Below, piece by piece: positions 1 through 8,152 of a DNA stretch of 64,000 bases. This DNA is from Lachnospiraceae bacterium (GTDB taxonomy: Bacteria > Bacillota > Clostridia > Lachnospirales > Lachnospiraceae). The notes beneath the pieces were generated by a model. It was given only the letters and a program-made list of their open reading frames with translations, was not told where the DNA came from and ran no database searches. The DNA lies in the NCBI GenBank assembly GCA_024687205.1, contig JAILES010000061.1, positions 34,212 to 98,211 on the forward strand. Reading direction: 5' to 3'. Position 1 is the first letter of the stretch. Each line of letters opens with the position of its first letter. The position numbers and the translations under genes were made by a program.

Positions 1-1049
1 ACGATATCAAAGCCGGAGATCTCTTAGCTTTCTCGGACACCGAAAAGGGAACCAAAGAAGGTGTCACGACCGCTATTTCGGATATGGCGGCAATAAAGGA
101 TTACGTAGGTGATACAGCTTATGAGAAATTTGAAGAGGAGCTGGAATTGTTGACGGCGGGAGCGGAATTCGACCTGCAGGCGGTGCGGGACGGAAAACTG
201 ACACCCGTATTTTTTGGCTCGGCCCTGACCAATTTCGGAGTTGAGTTTTTCCTTGAAAACTACCTGAAGATGGCCATGGCTCCTTCGGGAAGGAAATCCG
301 GTGATGAGATAGTGGATCCCGCGGACAGGGGCTTTTCCGCTTTTGTATTCAAGATACAGGCAAACATGAACAAGGCCCACAGGGACCGTATAGCTTTTAT
401 GAGGATCTGTTCGGGAGCCTTTGATGCGCAGATGAACGTGAAGCATGTACAGGGCGGACGCAGCATGAGACTGCAGCAGCCCCAGCAGATAATGGCGGAT
501 GAGAGAAAGATACTTGATACCGCTTACCCCGGAGATATAATCGGTGTCTTTGATCCGGGCAATTTCTCCATAGGAGATACGGTCTGTGATCCCAAGGAAG
601 ACATCTGCTATGAGGGAATACCTACCTTCGCTCCCGAGCATTTTGCAAGGGTCAGACAGGTGGATACCATGAAGCGCAAGCAGTTCGTCAAGGGAGTCGA
701 ACAGATAGCCCAGGAAGGTGCGATACAGATATTCAGGGAGATCGCATCCGGTATGGAGGAGATCATCGTCGGTGTCGTAGGCGTGCTGCAGTTCGAAGTC
801 CTCAAGTACAGACTCGAAAACGAGTATAATGTGGATATACGTCTTGATATGCTTCCTTATGAGCATATACGCTGGGTAGTGAATAAAAACGAGGTCGATA
901 TCATGAAACTCACCGGTACTTCGGACATGAAGAAGGTACAGGATATGAAAGGCAATCCCTTGCTTCTGTTCGTCAATGCCTGGAGTGTGGGTATGACCGA
1001 AGAGAGGAATCCGGGACTGAAGCTCAGTGAATTCGGTAAAGACTGGTAA
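1..1049 (+). CDS. prfC: Peptide chain release factor 3 (C-terminal part)
   Basis: RF3 is a translational GTPase that recycles RF1/RF2 from the ribosome after termination. The window opens inside the gene; the frame is open from base 3, and the roughly 348 residues seen are about two thirds of a normal RF3 of near 530 residues. The N-terminal GTPase motifs lie upstream of the window. What is visible fits the end of the G domain, then domains II and III: the stretches PVFFGSALTNFGVE, FKIQANMNKAHRDRIAF, MRLQQPQQIMADER, and the closing NPGLKLSEFG are typical of the family. It ends one base before the next start codon, so the two are probably cotranscribed. Confidence 0.93.
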   Translation, partial: DIKAGDLLAFSDTEKGTKEGVTTAISDMAAIKDYVGDTAYEKFEEELELLTAGAEFDLQAVRDGKLTPVFFGSALTNFGVEFFLENYLKMAMAPSGRKSGDEIVDPADRGFSAFVFKIQANMNKAHRDRIAFMRICSGAFDAQMNVKHVQGGRSMRLQQPQQIMADERKILDTAYPGDIIGVFDPGNFSIGDTVCDPKEDICYEGIPTFAPEHFARVRQVDTMKRKQFVKGVEQIAQEGAIQIFREIASGMEEIIVGVVGVLQFEVLKYRLENEYNVDIRLDMLPYEHIRWVVNKNEVDIMKLTGTSDMKKVQDMKGNPLLLFVNAWSVGMTEERNPGLKLSEFGKDW

Positions 1050-1050
1050 G

Positions 1051-2283
1051 ATGAAAAAAAGCTGCAGATGGGGGATGGCTGCCTGTCTGTTCTTTTTGTG
1101 CTTATTTACCGCCTGTGCCGGCAAGGTGAAGCCTGTCGCGTCCAAAAAACTCGCATCGGGCACTCTTACGGGATATGAGGAACCAGTTGCGGAGGAACAG
1201 ACAGGCTCCCGCACCGTCGACAAGGATAAGTTTGCAAAGGAGCGGACGGATGCAGGAGTCACCGATGAGTCTATAGAACAGATACTCACGGAGCAGAGCG
1301 GAAGGTATTTCTTTGAGCACAGTGATGACAGCATTAAGAGGATCTATGCCGAGATACTGATCATACTCAATGCCCATGCCGAAGACATACTTGTCAGCGC
1401 GAAAAACGAAGACGAGATAGCCGCCGCTTTTAAATGCGTATTCCAGGATCATCCGGAAATCTTCTGGATATCCGGCTATTCATACTGCAGATATTCTACC
1501 ATGGCCAAGGATTATTACACCTTCACCGGTAAATACACCCATTCGGAAGCGGAATGCCGAAGCTTAAAGAGTTCCATAAGCAGTTATATAACCGGCTTCA
1601 AGCAGGGGATAAAGAGCAGCATGAACGATTACGAGAAGGAAAAATATGCCTACGAGTATATCGCAAAGCATACCGAGTACGATACCCAGGCCGAAGACAA
1701 CCAGAGCATCATATCCGTATTCCTTCACGGAAAGAGCGTATGTCAGGGCTACGCAAAGGCTTTTCAGTATCTCCTTCAGGAAGTGGATATCCCCTGTGCA
1801 ATGGTAGTCGGGGAAGTCTATAACGGAGACGGACATGCCTGGAACATGGTCTATATCGACGGAAACTATTATCATGTCGATGTGACCTGGGGAGACAGCG
1901 CCTTATCCCATAACGGCACTCCCGACAAAGATGATGTTAATTATGCCTATCTGAACGTGACAAGCCAGGAGATCGCATATACCCGAAAAGAAGATAACAT
2001 ACTGGCGCTTCCCTATTGTGTGGCGACAGAAGACAACTATTACGTTAAAGAAAAACAGCTTTTCAAACAGGTCGATCATGCAAAGCTGGTGGAGATGTTC
2101 ACCAAGGCCTCCATCCGGGGCGAAAGAAGCGTGACACTCAAATGTACGGACACAGAGAGCTTTGAAGCCATATACACCGAGCTCGTGGATGAACACGGCA
2201 TAGACCCTTACATGCCCGACGGCCTCAGCAGCTACAGCATCTCCAAGGACGATGCCATGCTTGTCCTGACCTTTAAATTCTGA
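1051..2283 (+). CDS. Transglutaminase-like lipoprotein
   Basis: Predicted 410-residue lipoprotein. The start at 1051 begins a signal peptide (MKKSCRWGMAACLFFLCLF) with lipobox FTAC, so the mature protein should be lipid-anchored outside the membrane. An earlier in-frame start at 1027 would lie inside prfC and bury the signal. The C-terminal half carries a transglutaminase/protease-like core with the expected Cys-His-Asp order: C231 in GKSVCQGYAKAF, H262 in GDGHAWNMVYI and D277 in YHVDVTWGD. Such domains act as cysteine peptidases or crosslinkers of surface proteins; the substrate is unknown. The N-terminal 110 residues are charged and not recognised. The next gene has its own promoter. Confidence 0.8.
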   Translation: MKKSCRWGMAACLFFLCLFTACAGKVKPVASKKLASGTLTGYEEPVAEEQTGSRTVDKDKFAKERTDAGVTDESIEQILTEQSGRYFFEHSDDSIKRIYAEILIILNAHAEDILVSAKNEDEIAAAFKCVFQDHPEIFWISGYSYCRYSTMAKDYYTFTGKYTHSEAECRSLKSSISSYITGFKQGIKSSMNDYEKEKYAYEYIAKHTEYDTQAEDNQSIISVFLHGKSVCQGYAKAFQYLLQEVDIPCAMVVGEVYNGDGHAWNMVYIDGNYYHVDVTWGDSALSHNGTPDKDDVNYAYLNVTSQEIAYTRKEDNILALPYCVATEDNYYVKEKQLFKQVDHAKLVEMFTKASIRGERSVTLKCTDTESFEAIYTELVDEHGIDPYMPDGLSSYSISKDDAMLVLTFKF

Positions 2284-2414
2284 AAATTCATCTTACTACA
2301 TAATCCACGTATCGATCATGGCTGCAGCAGGGCTTCGTCTTCGCAGCCACAGTCGCTTTGCTGCTAATCCGAATGCCCTCTGCAGTCATGAGTATGAATA
2401 ACGATTCTATACAA

Positions 2415-2443
2415 TTGAGTTTATGGATAGAATAGGATAAAAT
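2415..2443 (+). promoter_or_regulatory. Sigma-A-type promoter for the large surface protein
   Basis: TTGAGT (2415-2420), 17-bp spacer, TAAAAT (2438-2443). A transcript would start near 2450, leaving a leader of about 55 bases before the start at 2505. The rest of the gap from 2284 holds a possible GGCTGC/GCAGCC stem near 2321-2350 without a T run. Confidence 0.6.
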
Positions 2444-2504
2444 AATTTTGAATTTGTATTGCCATACAATAGTACTGATTGAATATTATAACAGGAGGAT
2501 GAGT

Positions 2505-5500
2505 ATGAATCGCGGAAGGTATGCAGTAAAGGGGAAGGTCAGAAGAGTGATGGCATTTCTTCTGATTTTTATAATGCTTTTCACATCTGAAGGTATGAGA
2601 GTAATAGCATCACAGGATGGTATTGATACTTCAACAGATGTAGAAACATCATCGAATGAAAGGCTGGAAAAAAATGCATATATCGATGATGATATGAAAC
2701 TCAGTAGCTCGGATTCAATAGGCGATATGTTGCTGGGAACTATCAATGATAAGAAAGAAGAAGCAGAACAAAACGGTTGTGCCGTTTTTTCAGCTGAAGT
2801 CAGCGGGAATACGGCTGTATTTGATTTTCAAACCATATATGATGGAACGTTGGTAGCAGCCATATATGATGATACAGGTAAACAGCTTATAACCAGTTCG
2901 AAGGCTGATGTTACCGCAAATGATAAAGATATAGAGATATGCTTTAGCGAAGAACTGCCAGATTATTTCTATCTCAGAGCTTATATAGTTGATGATGAAA
3001 TGGTACCATTATCAGAAGTCTATAATTGTCCACTATATACAGAAGGAATGCAGATCTTTCTTAAGAAAACCACAGAAGATTTTGAAGAAGAAAAAGTTCT
3101 TAATCTTGATAGCAATGACAATAACAATTTCCTTGTATATAAGGACGGTGTATGCAGGATAAATGAGGCAGACAGTAAGATCAGCCTAGAATATTCGGAT
3201 GATGAAGCATTTATATATATTTTCAGAGATCCGGACAATGAGCTTTCTGTTTTGACTGAGGCCTCGGTTCTTTCGTATGAAATGGAGGATGGCAGTGTTC
3301 TTATCATTTCGATAAAAAGTATATCTGCTGACGATAGTTCTGTAACCGTTATCGGAGAGCAAATAGAGAAAGAGAATGTCTTCGCATATGTAAAAATAGA
3401 CAGCGAATCATATGCAACAGAGACTGACGTGGATAATTCAGAACTTGAAGATGGCGTGGAGTATTTGGGAGTTCTTAATAACGAGGAATCTTATGGGAAT
3501 AGTTCTGATGAAGTTTGTGAAGATCCTGCAGAATTAGAAGGAGAAGGTACATATAGTATAGCCAAGTCTATAGGCTATAAATTTTATGAATCTAAATCAG
3601 ATTCAACATCATTCTCTTTATCAGGAACCGTAGGGCTTACTATTAACGCATCTGTAAAGTTTTATTTTGATCTTGCACCGTGGAAATGGGAGGGAAACTA
3701 TTGCGAGGTTGTTTTGGGAATTGAAGTGGCCGCAACCGTTAATGCAAGCGGTACCATATATAAGGAGATTCCCTTAGGGGGATTTAAATTAGTGCCTATA
3801 ATGGGAGTGATAGTAGATTTTACGCCTTTGTTTGTAGTGCAGCTAACCGGAACAGTAAGCTATACGGGAAGGTTTAAGAAAACTGTAGGGTTCAGGTGGG
3901 AGGCAGAAGGTGGATTTACCGATCTGTCAACGAATCCGAAGCCGGAACATGAGTTAAAAAGTGAATTAACCCTATTTGTTGGGATTGCATTGAAGCCAAG
4001 CGTAATCATAATATCAGATGTTGTTGCAAAAGTCAGTATTACAGCTAGAGCTGGAGTAGAAATTAAAGGGAGCTTTACGACCAAAAAGAATCCGGATGTT
4101 ATACATGAGTGTGCATCATGTATGAATGGTGATGTAAATGTTAAGGCAGATGTTTCTTTTGAGGCAAGCTTGGTATGGGGGCATGTGTATTTTAAAGAAA
4201 CAACGCCTTCGCTAACTATAAAGATAGGCGATTGGTATTATTCTTTTGATTATAACGAGTTGGGAATGGGAACATGCCCGCACGAGATGTATAAGGTTAC
4301 CTATTTTATTAAAAACACTGCTAAAGAGCCAGTTAAGGATGTTGTTATAACCGGGAACGGAATGTTTGTTTTGGATGGAGAAAGAATTATAGAAAAGGAT
4401 ACGGTTAATACTGGAGAAGATGGTAAGGCAGAGGTATTTCAGAAAAAGGGTAGTCAAGTCATTAGTGCTACCTGTGAAGGCTATGCCATGGTTGAAAAAA
4501 AATATAGTGTAAACAGTAGAAGTCGAACGGTAAATATTTCTATTCCTACGGTAGAAGAAAAAGAGACAGGAATACGTAAAGATTGGGGGAATTCAGATCC
4601 TTCTTTAGATCCTAGTGGAAATCCGAGCGGAATTTTGGTAGGAGATATTCATAATCCAATAAGAGATGAGGATGGAAATGTTACATATGCCACGGTATAT
4701 TTTGGTAAATATTGGCAGAATGATACTAACGGTGATGGTGTAGCAGGGACATCTGATGAACAAGAACAAATAAAATGGAGGGTTTTAAGAGTAGAGGGAG
4801 ATGACATTTTTCTTTTGGCTAACGAAAATCTCGATGTCGTACCTTATAACAAAGACGGACGTAGTACAACATGGGAAAACTGTTCTCTGAGGTCATGGCT
4901 TAATGAAGAATTTATGAATAGCGCTTTTAATGCGAAGGAAACCGCGGCAATAAAATATAGCACGCTGATAAATGCGGATAACAGCGAATATGGTACAGAA
5001 GGCGGGAGCATTACTGGGGACAAGGTTTTTGTTCTGTCTGAATCTGACGTATATAATACAAACTATGGATTTTTGGATGATTACAATGTATATGATTATG
5101 CCAGAATGGGACATAACACGGAGTATGCAAAAGGAAAAGGGGCTAGGTGTAGTAATTCTGCTATGGATCGTGGCAACGGATGGTGGTGGTTGCGTACGCC
5201 AGGGTCATATGCATTCTGTGCGATGCGTGTAGAGGCTGATGGTCGAGTTGACCATAGTGGTTGTAATGTATACGGTTCTAATAGTGTTGTTCGTCCAGCT
5301 TTACATCTTTCACTTACATCTTCCGTTTATTCGGTAGGCGATGAAGTGACTGTAGGTAAAAGTGTACGTTTTAATTCGAGTTATTTATCACCTAAACAGG
5401 TTGATAGAGAAGTTGATACGATAGCTGAACAGTCTGGATTTGCTGCAATGCCCGAAGCGATTTTCGCAAAAGATATTAACTACAATGATGAGAATGTGTT

Positions 5501-6764
5501 TACAGCACGTTTTGCAGATCTTGAAGAAAGAAAAATATACAATTTCTATGTCATGAAGAATGAGTTTGCAGATGATTCTTTATCTGATAATAACCTAATG
5601 TTTATCAGTCAGGGGACTTCCGGAGAAGACGGTAATCTGACATTTACATATAAACCCAAAGCAGTGTCCGACAATATGGCTGTATTTGTGGTGGGGATGG
5701 CAGATGAGGAAAAAGGTACAACTGAACCGATTGAGCCTACAGATCCGACTGAACCGTCAGAACCCGCAACACCGGAAGATACCTCAGTTGCTCTGACAGC
5801 TATAGCTATCGACAATAAAACAGCAGAACTTTTTGAAGGAGAGAAGCTAGTACTAAACCTTTCATTTACACCGGAAGATGCAACAAATAAGAAAGTGAGT
5901 TGGTCGAGTTCAGATGAAACGGTGGCGACAGTGGCTGATGGCGAGGTTACGGCTATAAAAGAAGGAAAGACTGTGATCAAGGCTGTTTCTGAGGATGGTA
6001 ATCATGAAGCGATATGTGAGGTGACAGTTAAAAAGAAAGAAGGACCTTTGGGACCTGACAAACCGGACCTTTCAAAGTACACTGCAAGCGGTAATGAGAT
6101 AGCTGCTAAGTCAATTAACCTTAAGAAAACTGTATTTAAGGAAATCAAGGGGATAAAGAAGTTCAAGGTATCTGCAGGGGATACGGCAGCCGTAAAGATA
6201 AAGGGCAGTACGCTTACAGTACTTGCAGACGGTAGCGTGACCATCGAAGCATTGAATAAAAAAGGTGAGAAACTGGCGGAGAAAACAATTACTTTGGTGG
6301 CTCCGGGCATAGAGGAAGGACAGCCTACCGAGATCGGACGCAGGGGGAATCTGGATCTTAACAAGTATATAAAGTCTACTGTGCAACCCTCAAAATGGAA
6401 GAGCAGCAGTAAGAAGACAGCAGAGGTCAGCAAAGACGGCTTGCTGACGATGAAAAAGTCAGGAAACGTAAAACTGACAGCCACCTTCCCTGCAGAGAAG
6501 GGCATGAAGGCAAAGACGCTTACAATCAAGCTGAAGATAAAGATGCCGCAGTTCGGGAAGACTACTTATACGGTGAAAGCCGGAAAAACAGTAAAGACCA
6601 AAGTGAAGAATGTGGAAAGCACAGCTGTTGATTACAGGGTTGAAGATCCCTCGATAGCAACAGTCAGTGCAGATGGGGTAGTGACCGGAGTCAGCAAAGG
6701 TAAAACAAAGCTTGTAATGACAGTAGGCGGTATAGATTACACGACGAACTTGAAGGTCAAATAA
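2505..6764 (+). CDS. Large secreted protein with DUF6273 and Ig-like (BIG2) domains
   Basis: Predicted 1419-residue exported protein. The start at 2505 is chosen because AGGAGG at 2493-2498 is six bases upstream; the in-frame ATG at 2499 abuts that site. The signal peptide is MNRGRYAVKGK then AFLLIFIMLFTSEG, with likely cleavage after VIAS. Residues to about 700 are acidic and beta-rich, unassigned. Residues about 712-935 match DUF6273: KWRVLRV, LRSWLNEEF, WWWLRTPGS and a closing VVRPALHL. A Thr/Pro/Glu linker (about 1070-1092) leads to a BIG2 domain (about 1095-1175), a Lys-rich Ig-like region, and a final BIG2-like unit (VEDPSIATVSADGVVTGVSKG). No sortase motif or C-terminal anchor is seen, so it is probably secreted or wall-bound non-covalently. 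Base composition is clearly A+T-richer than its neighbours, which suggests transfer. Adhesion is a guess. Confidence 0.8.
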   Translation: MNRGRYAVKGKVRRVMAFLLIFIMLFTSEGMRVIASQDGIDTSTDVETSSNERLEKNAYIDDDMKLSSSDSIGDMLLGTINDKKEEAEQNGCAVFSAEVSGNTAVFDFQTIYDGTLVAAIYDDTGKQLITSSKADVTANDKDIEICFSEELPDYFYLRAYIVDDEMVPLSEVYNCPLYTEGMQIFLKKTTEDFEEEKVLNLDSNDNNNFLVYKDGVCRINEADSKISLEYSDDEAFIYIFRDPDNELSVLTEASVLSYEMEDGSVLIISIKSISADDSSVTVIGEQIEKENVFAYVKIDSESYATETDVDNSELEDGVEYLGVLNNEESYGNSSDEVCEDPAELEGEGTYSIAKSIGYKFYESKSDSTSFSLSGTVGLTINASVKFYFDLAPWKWEGNYCEVVLGIEVAATVNASGTIYKEIPLGGFKLVPIMGVIVDFTPLFVVQLTGTVSYTGRFKKTVGFRWEAEGGFTDLSTNPKPEHELKSELTLFVGIALKPSVIIISDVVAKVSITARAGVEIKGSFTTKKNPDVIHECASCMNGDVNVKADVSFEASLVWGHVYFKETTPSLTIKIGDWYYSFDYNELGMGTCPHEMYKVTYFIKNTAKEPVKDVVITGNGMFVLDGERIIEKDTVNTGEDGKAEVFQKKGSQVISATCEGYAMVEKKYSVNSRSRTVNISIPTVEEKETGIRKDWGNSDPSLDPSGNPSGILVGDIHNPIRDEDGNVTYATVYFGKYWQNDTNGDGVAGTSDEQEQIKWRVLRVEGDDIFLLANENLDVVPYNKDGRSTTWENCSLRSWLNEEFMNSAFNAKETAAIKYSTLINADNSEYGTEGGSITGDKVFVLSESDVYNTNYGFLDDYNVYDYARMGHNTEYAKGKGARCSNSAMDRGNGWWWLRTPGSYAFCAMRVEADGRVDHSGCNVYGSNSVVRPALHLSLTSSVYSVGDEVTVGKSVRFNSSYLSPKQVDREVDTIAEQSGFAAMPEAIFAKDINYNDENVFTARFADLEERKIYNFYVMKNEFADDSLSDNNLMFISQGTSGEDGNLTFTYKPKAVSDNMAVFVVGMADEEKGTTEPIEPTDPTEPSEPATPEDTSVALTAIAIDNKTAELFEGEKLVLNLSFTPEDATNKKVSWSSSDETVATVADGEVTAIKEGKTVIKAVSEDGNHEAICEVTVKKKEGPLGPDKPDLSKYTASGNEIAAKSINLKKTVFKEIKGIKKFKVSAGDTAAVKIKGSTLTVLADGSVTIEALNKKGEKLAEKTITLVAPGIEEGQPTEIGRRGNLDLNKYIKSTVQPSKWKSSSKKTAEVSKDGLLTMKKSGNVKLTATFPAEKGMKAKTLTIKLKIKMPQFGKTTYTVKAGKTVKTKVKNVESTAVDYRVEDPSIATVSADGVVTGVSKGKTKLVMTVGGIDYTTNLKVK

Positions 6765-6778
6765 CATAAGCGGTGATG

Positions 6779-6814
6779 AACGGCGGCTGAAAAGCCGCCG
6801 TTTGTTATTTTAAG
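6779..6814 (+). terminator. Rho-independent terminator after the surface protein
   Basis: Perfect stem CGGCGGCT (6781-6788) / AGCCGCCG (6793-6800) with a GAAA tetraloop, flanked by AA/TTT that extend the stem, followed by a T-rich tail. It isolates the surface protein from the asp23-nusB transcript. Confidence 0.9.
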
Positions 6815-6872
6815 CCGGGTGCAATCAATAAAGTGTTGTACTGAGGCTGGTGGGGATGGTTTTTGTCTGCGA

Positions 6873-7201
6873 GACACGTATAAGAGATAAAAGAAATGAT
6901 ATGCGTGTACTCGGAAAGCGTTGAAATTGAAAAGAAGACACGCAGCGGAGCCGGAAATGGTATTTGCGTGTATGATAAGGCAAAACATCTATGCAGAAAA
7001 GGGGGGAGCGATAGTCTGGTGTATATTGTATGGGCCGGACGGACACGTAAAAGGGAGAGGGGCTTTGTAATACGTGTGCGAAGAACAAAATTCATCCGAA
7101 GGTGTAGCACGTACAGGGGGGAGATAGTGGATATGCGTGTCAGCGGGAAAACATATATGGAAAAAATACACGAAAAAGAAGGAAGCGGTAATCTGCGTAT
7201 A
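6873..7201 (+). repeat. Array of about six degenerate hairpin modules (unassigned)
   Basis: This fills most of the 577-bp gap between the surface protein and the asp23-like gene. Each module has a left arm like GACACGTA, an 18-22 base purine-rich middle, and a right arm like TATGCGTGTA. Left arms begin near 6873, 6937, 7042, 7106 and 7167. Right arms begin near 6902, 6965, 7018 (left arm eroded), 7071, 7134 and 7194, a period of 53-63 bases. The first three and last three modules look like an older duplication of about 169 bp. The arms are complementary, and one base pair covaries: T.G in module 1, C-G in module 2, T-A in the 7042 module. The strand of function is unknown; plus is assumed from the flanking genes. 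Short open frames cross it on both strands, but the 169-bp shift breaks frame, so coding is unlikely. Confidence 0.6.
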
Positions 7202-7224
7202 TGAGGAGACCGGCGAAGTTGTGG

Positions 7225-7253
7225 TTGAAATAAACGGGGGTGTTTGGTATAAT
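7225..7253 (+). promoter_or_regulatory. Strong sigma-A promoter of the asp23-nusB operon
   Basis: TTGAAA (7225-7230), 17-bp spacer, TATAAT (7248-7253), with TGG directly before the -10 box giving an extended -10. This is one of the best consensus matches in the window. It lies directly after the hairpin array and leaves an 80-base leader. Confidence 0.85.
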
Positions 7254-7261
7254 CATTTAGC

Positions 7262-7320
7262 GGGTGCGTAGCATCCGTGGGCAGGACGTGAAGCGCCCGT
7301 CATAGGTGTGCAAAGCACCT
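7262..7320 (+). other. Structured 5' leader with three consecutive hairpins
   Basis: Between the promoter and the ribosome site (GGAGGAG near 7329) are three stems in a row: GGGTGC/GCATCC (7262-7276, GTA loop), GGGC/GCCC (7279-7298), and AGGTGT/GCACCT (7304-7320, five-base loop). None has a T tract, so they are not terminators. They could stabilise the mRNA or act as a control element; no known riboswitch is recognised. Confidence 0.45.
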
Positions 7321-7341
7321 GATAATTCGGAGGAGTAAAAA

Positions 7342-7719
7342 ATGGAAACGAATAATATCACCCTTAATGCCCAGGGCGAGGGCGTGGGAACCGTACAGAT
7401 AGCCGATGATGTTGTTGCCATGATCGCAGCGCTTGCAGCAGCTGAGGTAGAAGGTGTAAAGGCAATGGCAGGAACGCTCAGCAACGAGATGATGAGCAAG
7501 GTATCTACCAAGAAGCTTACCAGAGGCGTAAGAGTGAATATCGAAGAGCATGAGGTGATCATACGTATCGCCATCACGCTGGAGTATGGTTTCAATATTC
7601 CCGAGACCTGCAGACAGGTACAGGAGAAGGTTAAGAATGCCGTTGAGACCATGACCGGACTTTCGGTTTCCAATGTAAATATAAAGATAGTTTCGGTGAA
7701 TATGCCGAAGAGCAGATAA
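7342..7719 (+). CDS. Asp23/Gls24 family envelope protein
   Basis: Compact 125-residue protein of the Asp23/Gls24 (DUF322) family, whose members are abundant, membrane-associated and linked to envelope stress in Firmicutes. The family core is clear: [22 protein letters not shown] near residues 20-40, then [22 protein letters not shown] and [24 protein letters not shown]. No membrane segment is present. A good site (GGAGGAG) lies ahead of the ATG, and the stop overlaps the nusB start (TAATG), so the two are translationally coupled. This pairing is common in clostridia. Confidence 0.9.
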   Translation: METNNITLNAQGEGVGTVQIADDVVAMIAALAAAEVEGVKAMAGTLSNEMMSKVSTKKLTRGVRVNIEEHEVIIRIAITLEYGFNIPETCRQVQEKVKNAVETMTGLSVSNVNIKIVSVNMPKSR

Positions 7720-8135
7720 TGAGCAGACATACATTACGTGAAAAATTGTTTTTGCTTCTTTTCAGGACGGAGTTCCATGAAAAGGAGGATATGGATGAGC
7801 AGATCCTGCATTTTTTTGAGGAGTTTTCAAAAGAACGCGGGATGGAAGCTTCGGAGGATCCTTCGGCAGCCGAGCTGAAAGAACGTTATGATGATCTGAC
7901 GGAGCATCTTCCCGAGATAGATAAGAAGCTTGATGAACGTATATCCGGCTGGACTACCAACCGTATCGGAAAGGTAGAACTCACAATACTCCGTATCGCA
8001 GTATATGAGATGTGTTACGATGAACTTATATCTGATGCCATAGCCATTAACGAGGCTGTGGAGCTGGCTAAGAAATACGGCCAGGAGAAGTCCGGAGAAT
8101 TCATCAACGGTGTACTGGCGAAGTTCGCGGACTGA
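7719..8135 (+). CDS. nusB: Transcription antitermination factor NusB
   Basis: 138-residue all-helical protein that, with NusE (ribosomal protein S10), binds boxA RNA during rRNA antitermination. It has the usual opening ([18 protein letters not shown]) and closing signature ([17 protein letters not shown], then [17 protein letters not shown] and FINGVLAKF). Length fits the family. The start codon overlaps the stop of the asp23-like gene, and xseA follows 18 bases later. Confidence 0.95.
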   Translation: MSRHTLREKLFLLLFRTEFHEKEDMDEQILHFFEEFSKERGMEASEDPSAAELKERYDDLTEHLPEIDKKLDERISGWTTNRIGKVELTILRIAVYEMCYDELISDAIAINEAVELAKKYGQEKSGEFINGVLAKFAD

Positions 8136-8152
8136 AAACCGGTATTAAACAA

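Noticed and set aside
24..1334. 436-residue minus-strand open frame at the window start
   Set aside because: It lies fully antisense to prfC and the lipoprotein gene, both with strong family signatures.
6805..7204. Roughly 100-residue open frames on both strands in the hairpin-array gap
   Set aside because: No ribosome site, no family resemblance, and the 169-bp duplication shifts frame between halves, so the conserved feature is the hairpin and not a peptide.
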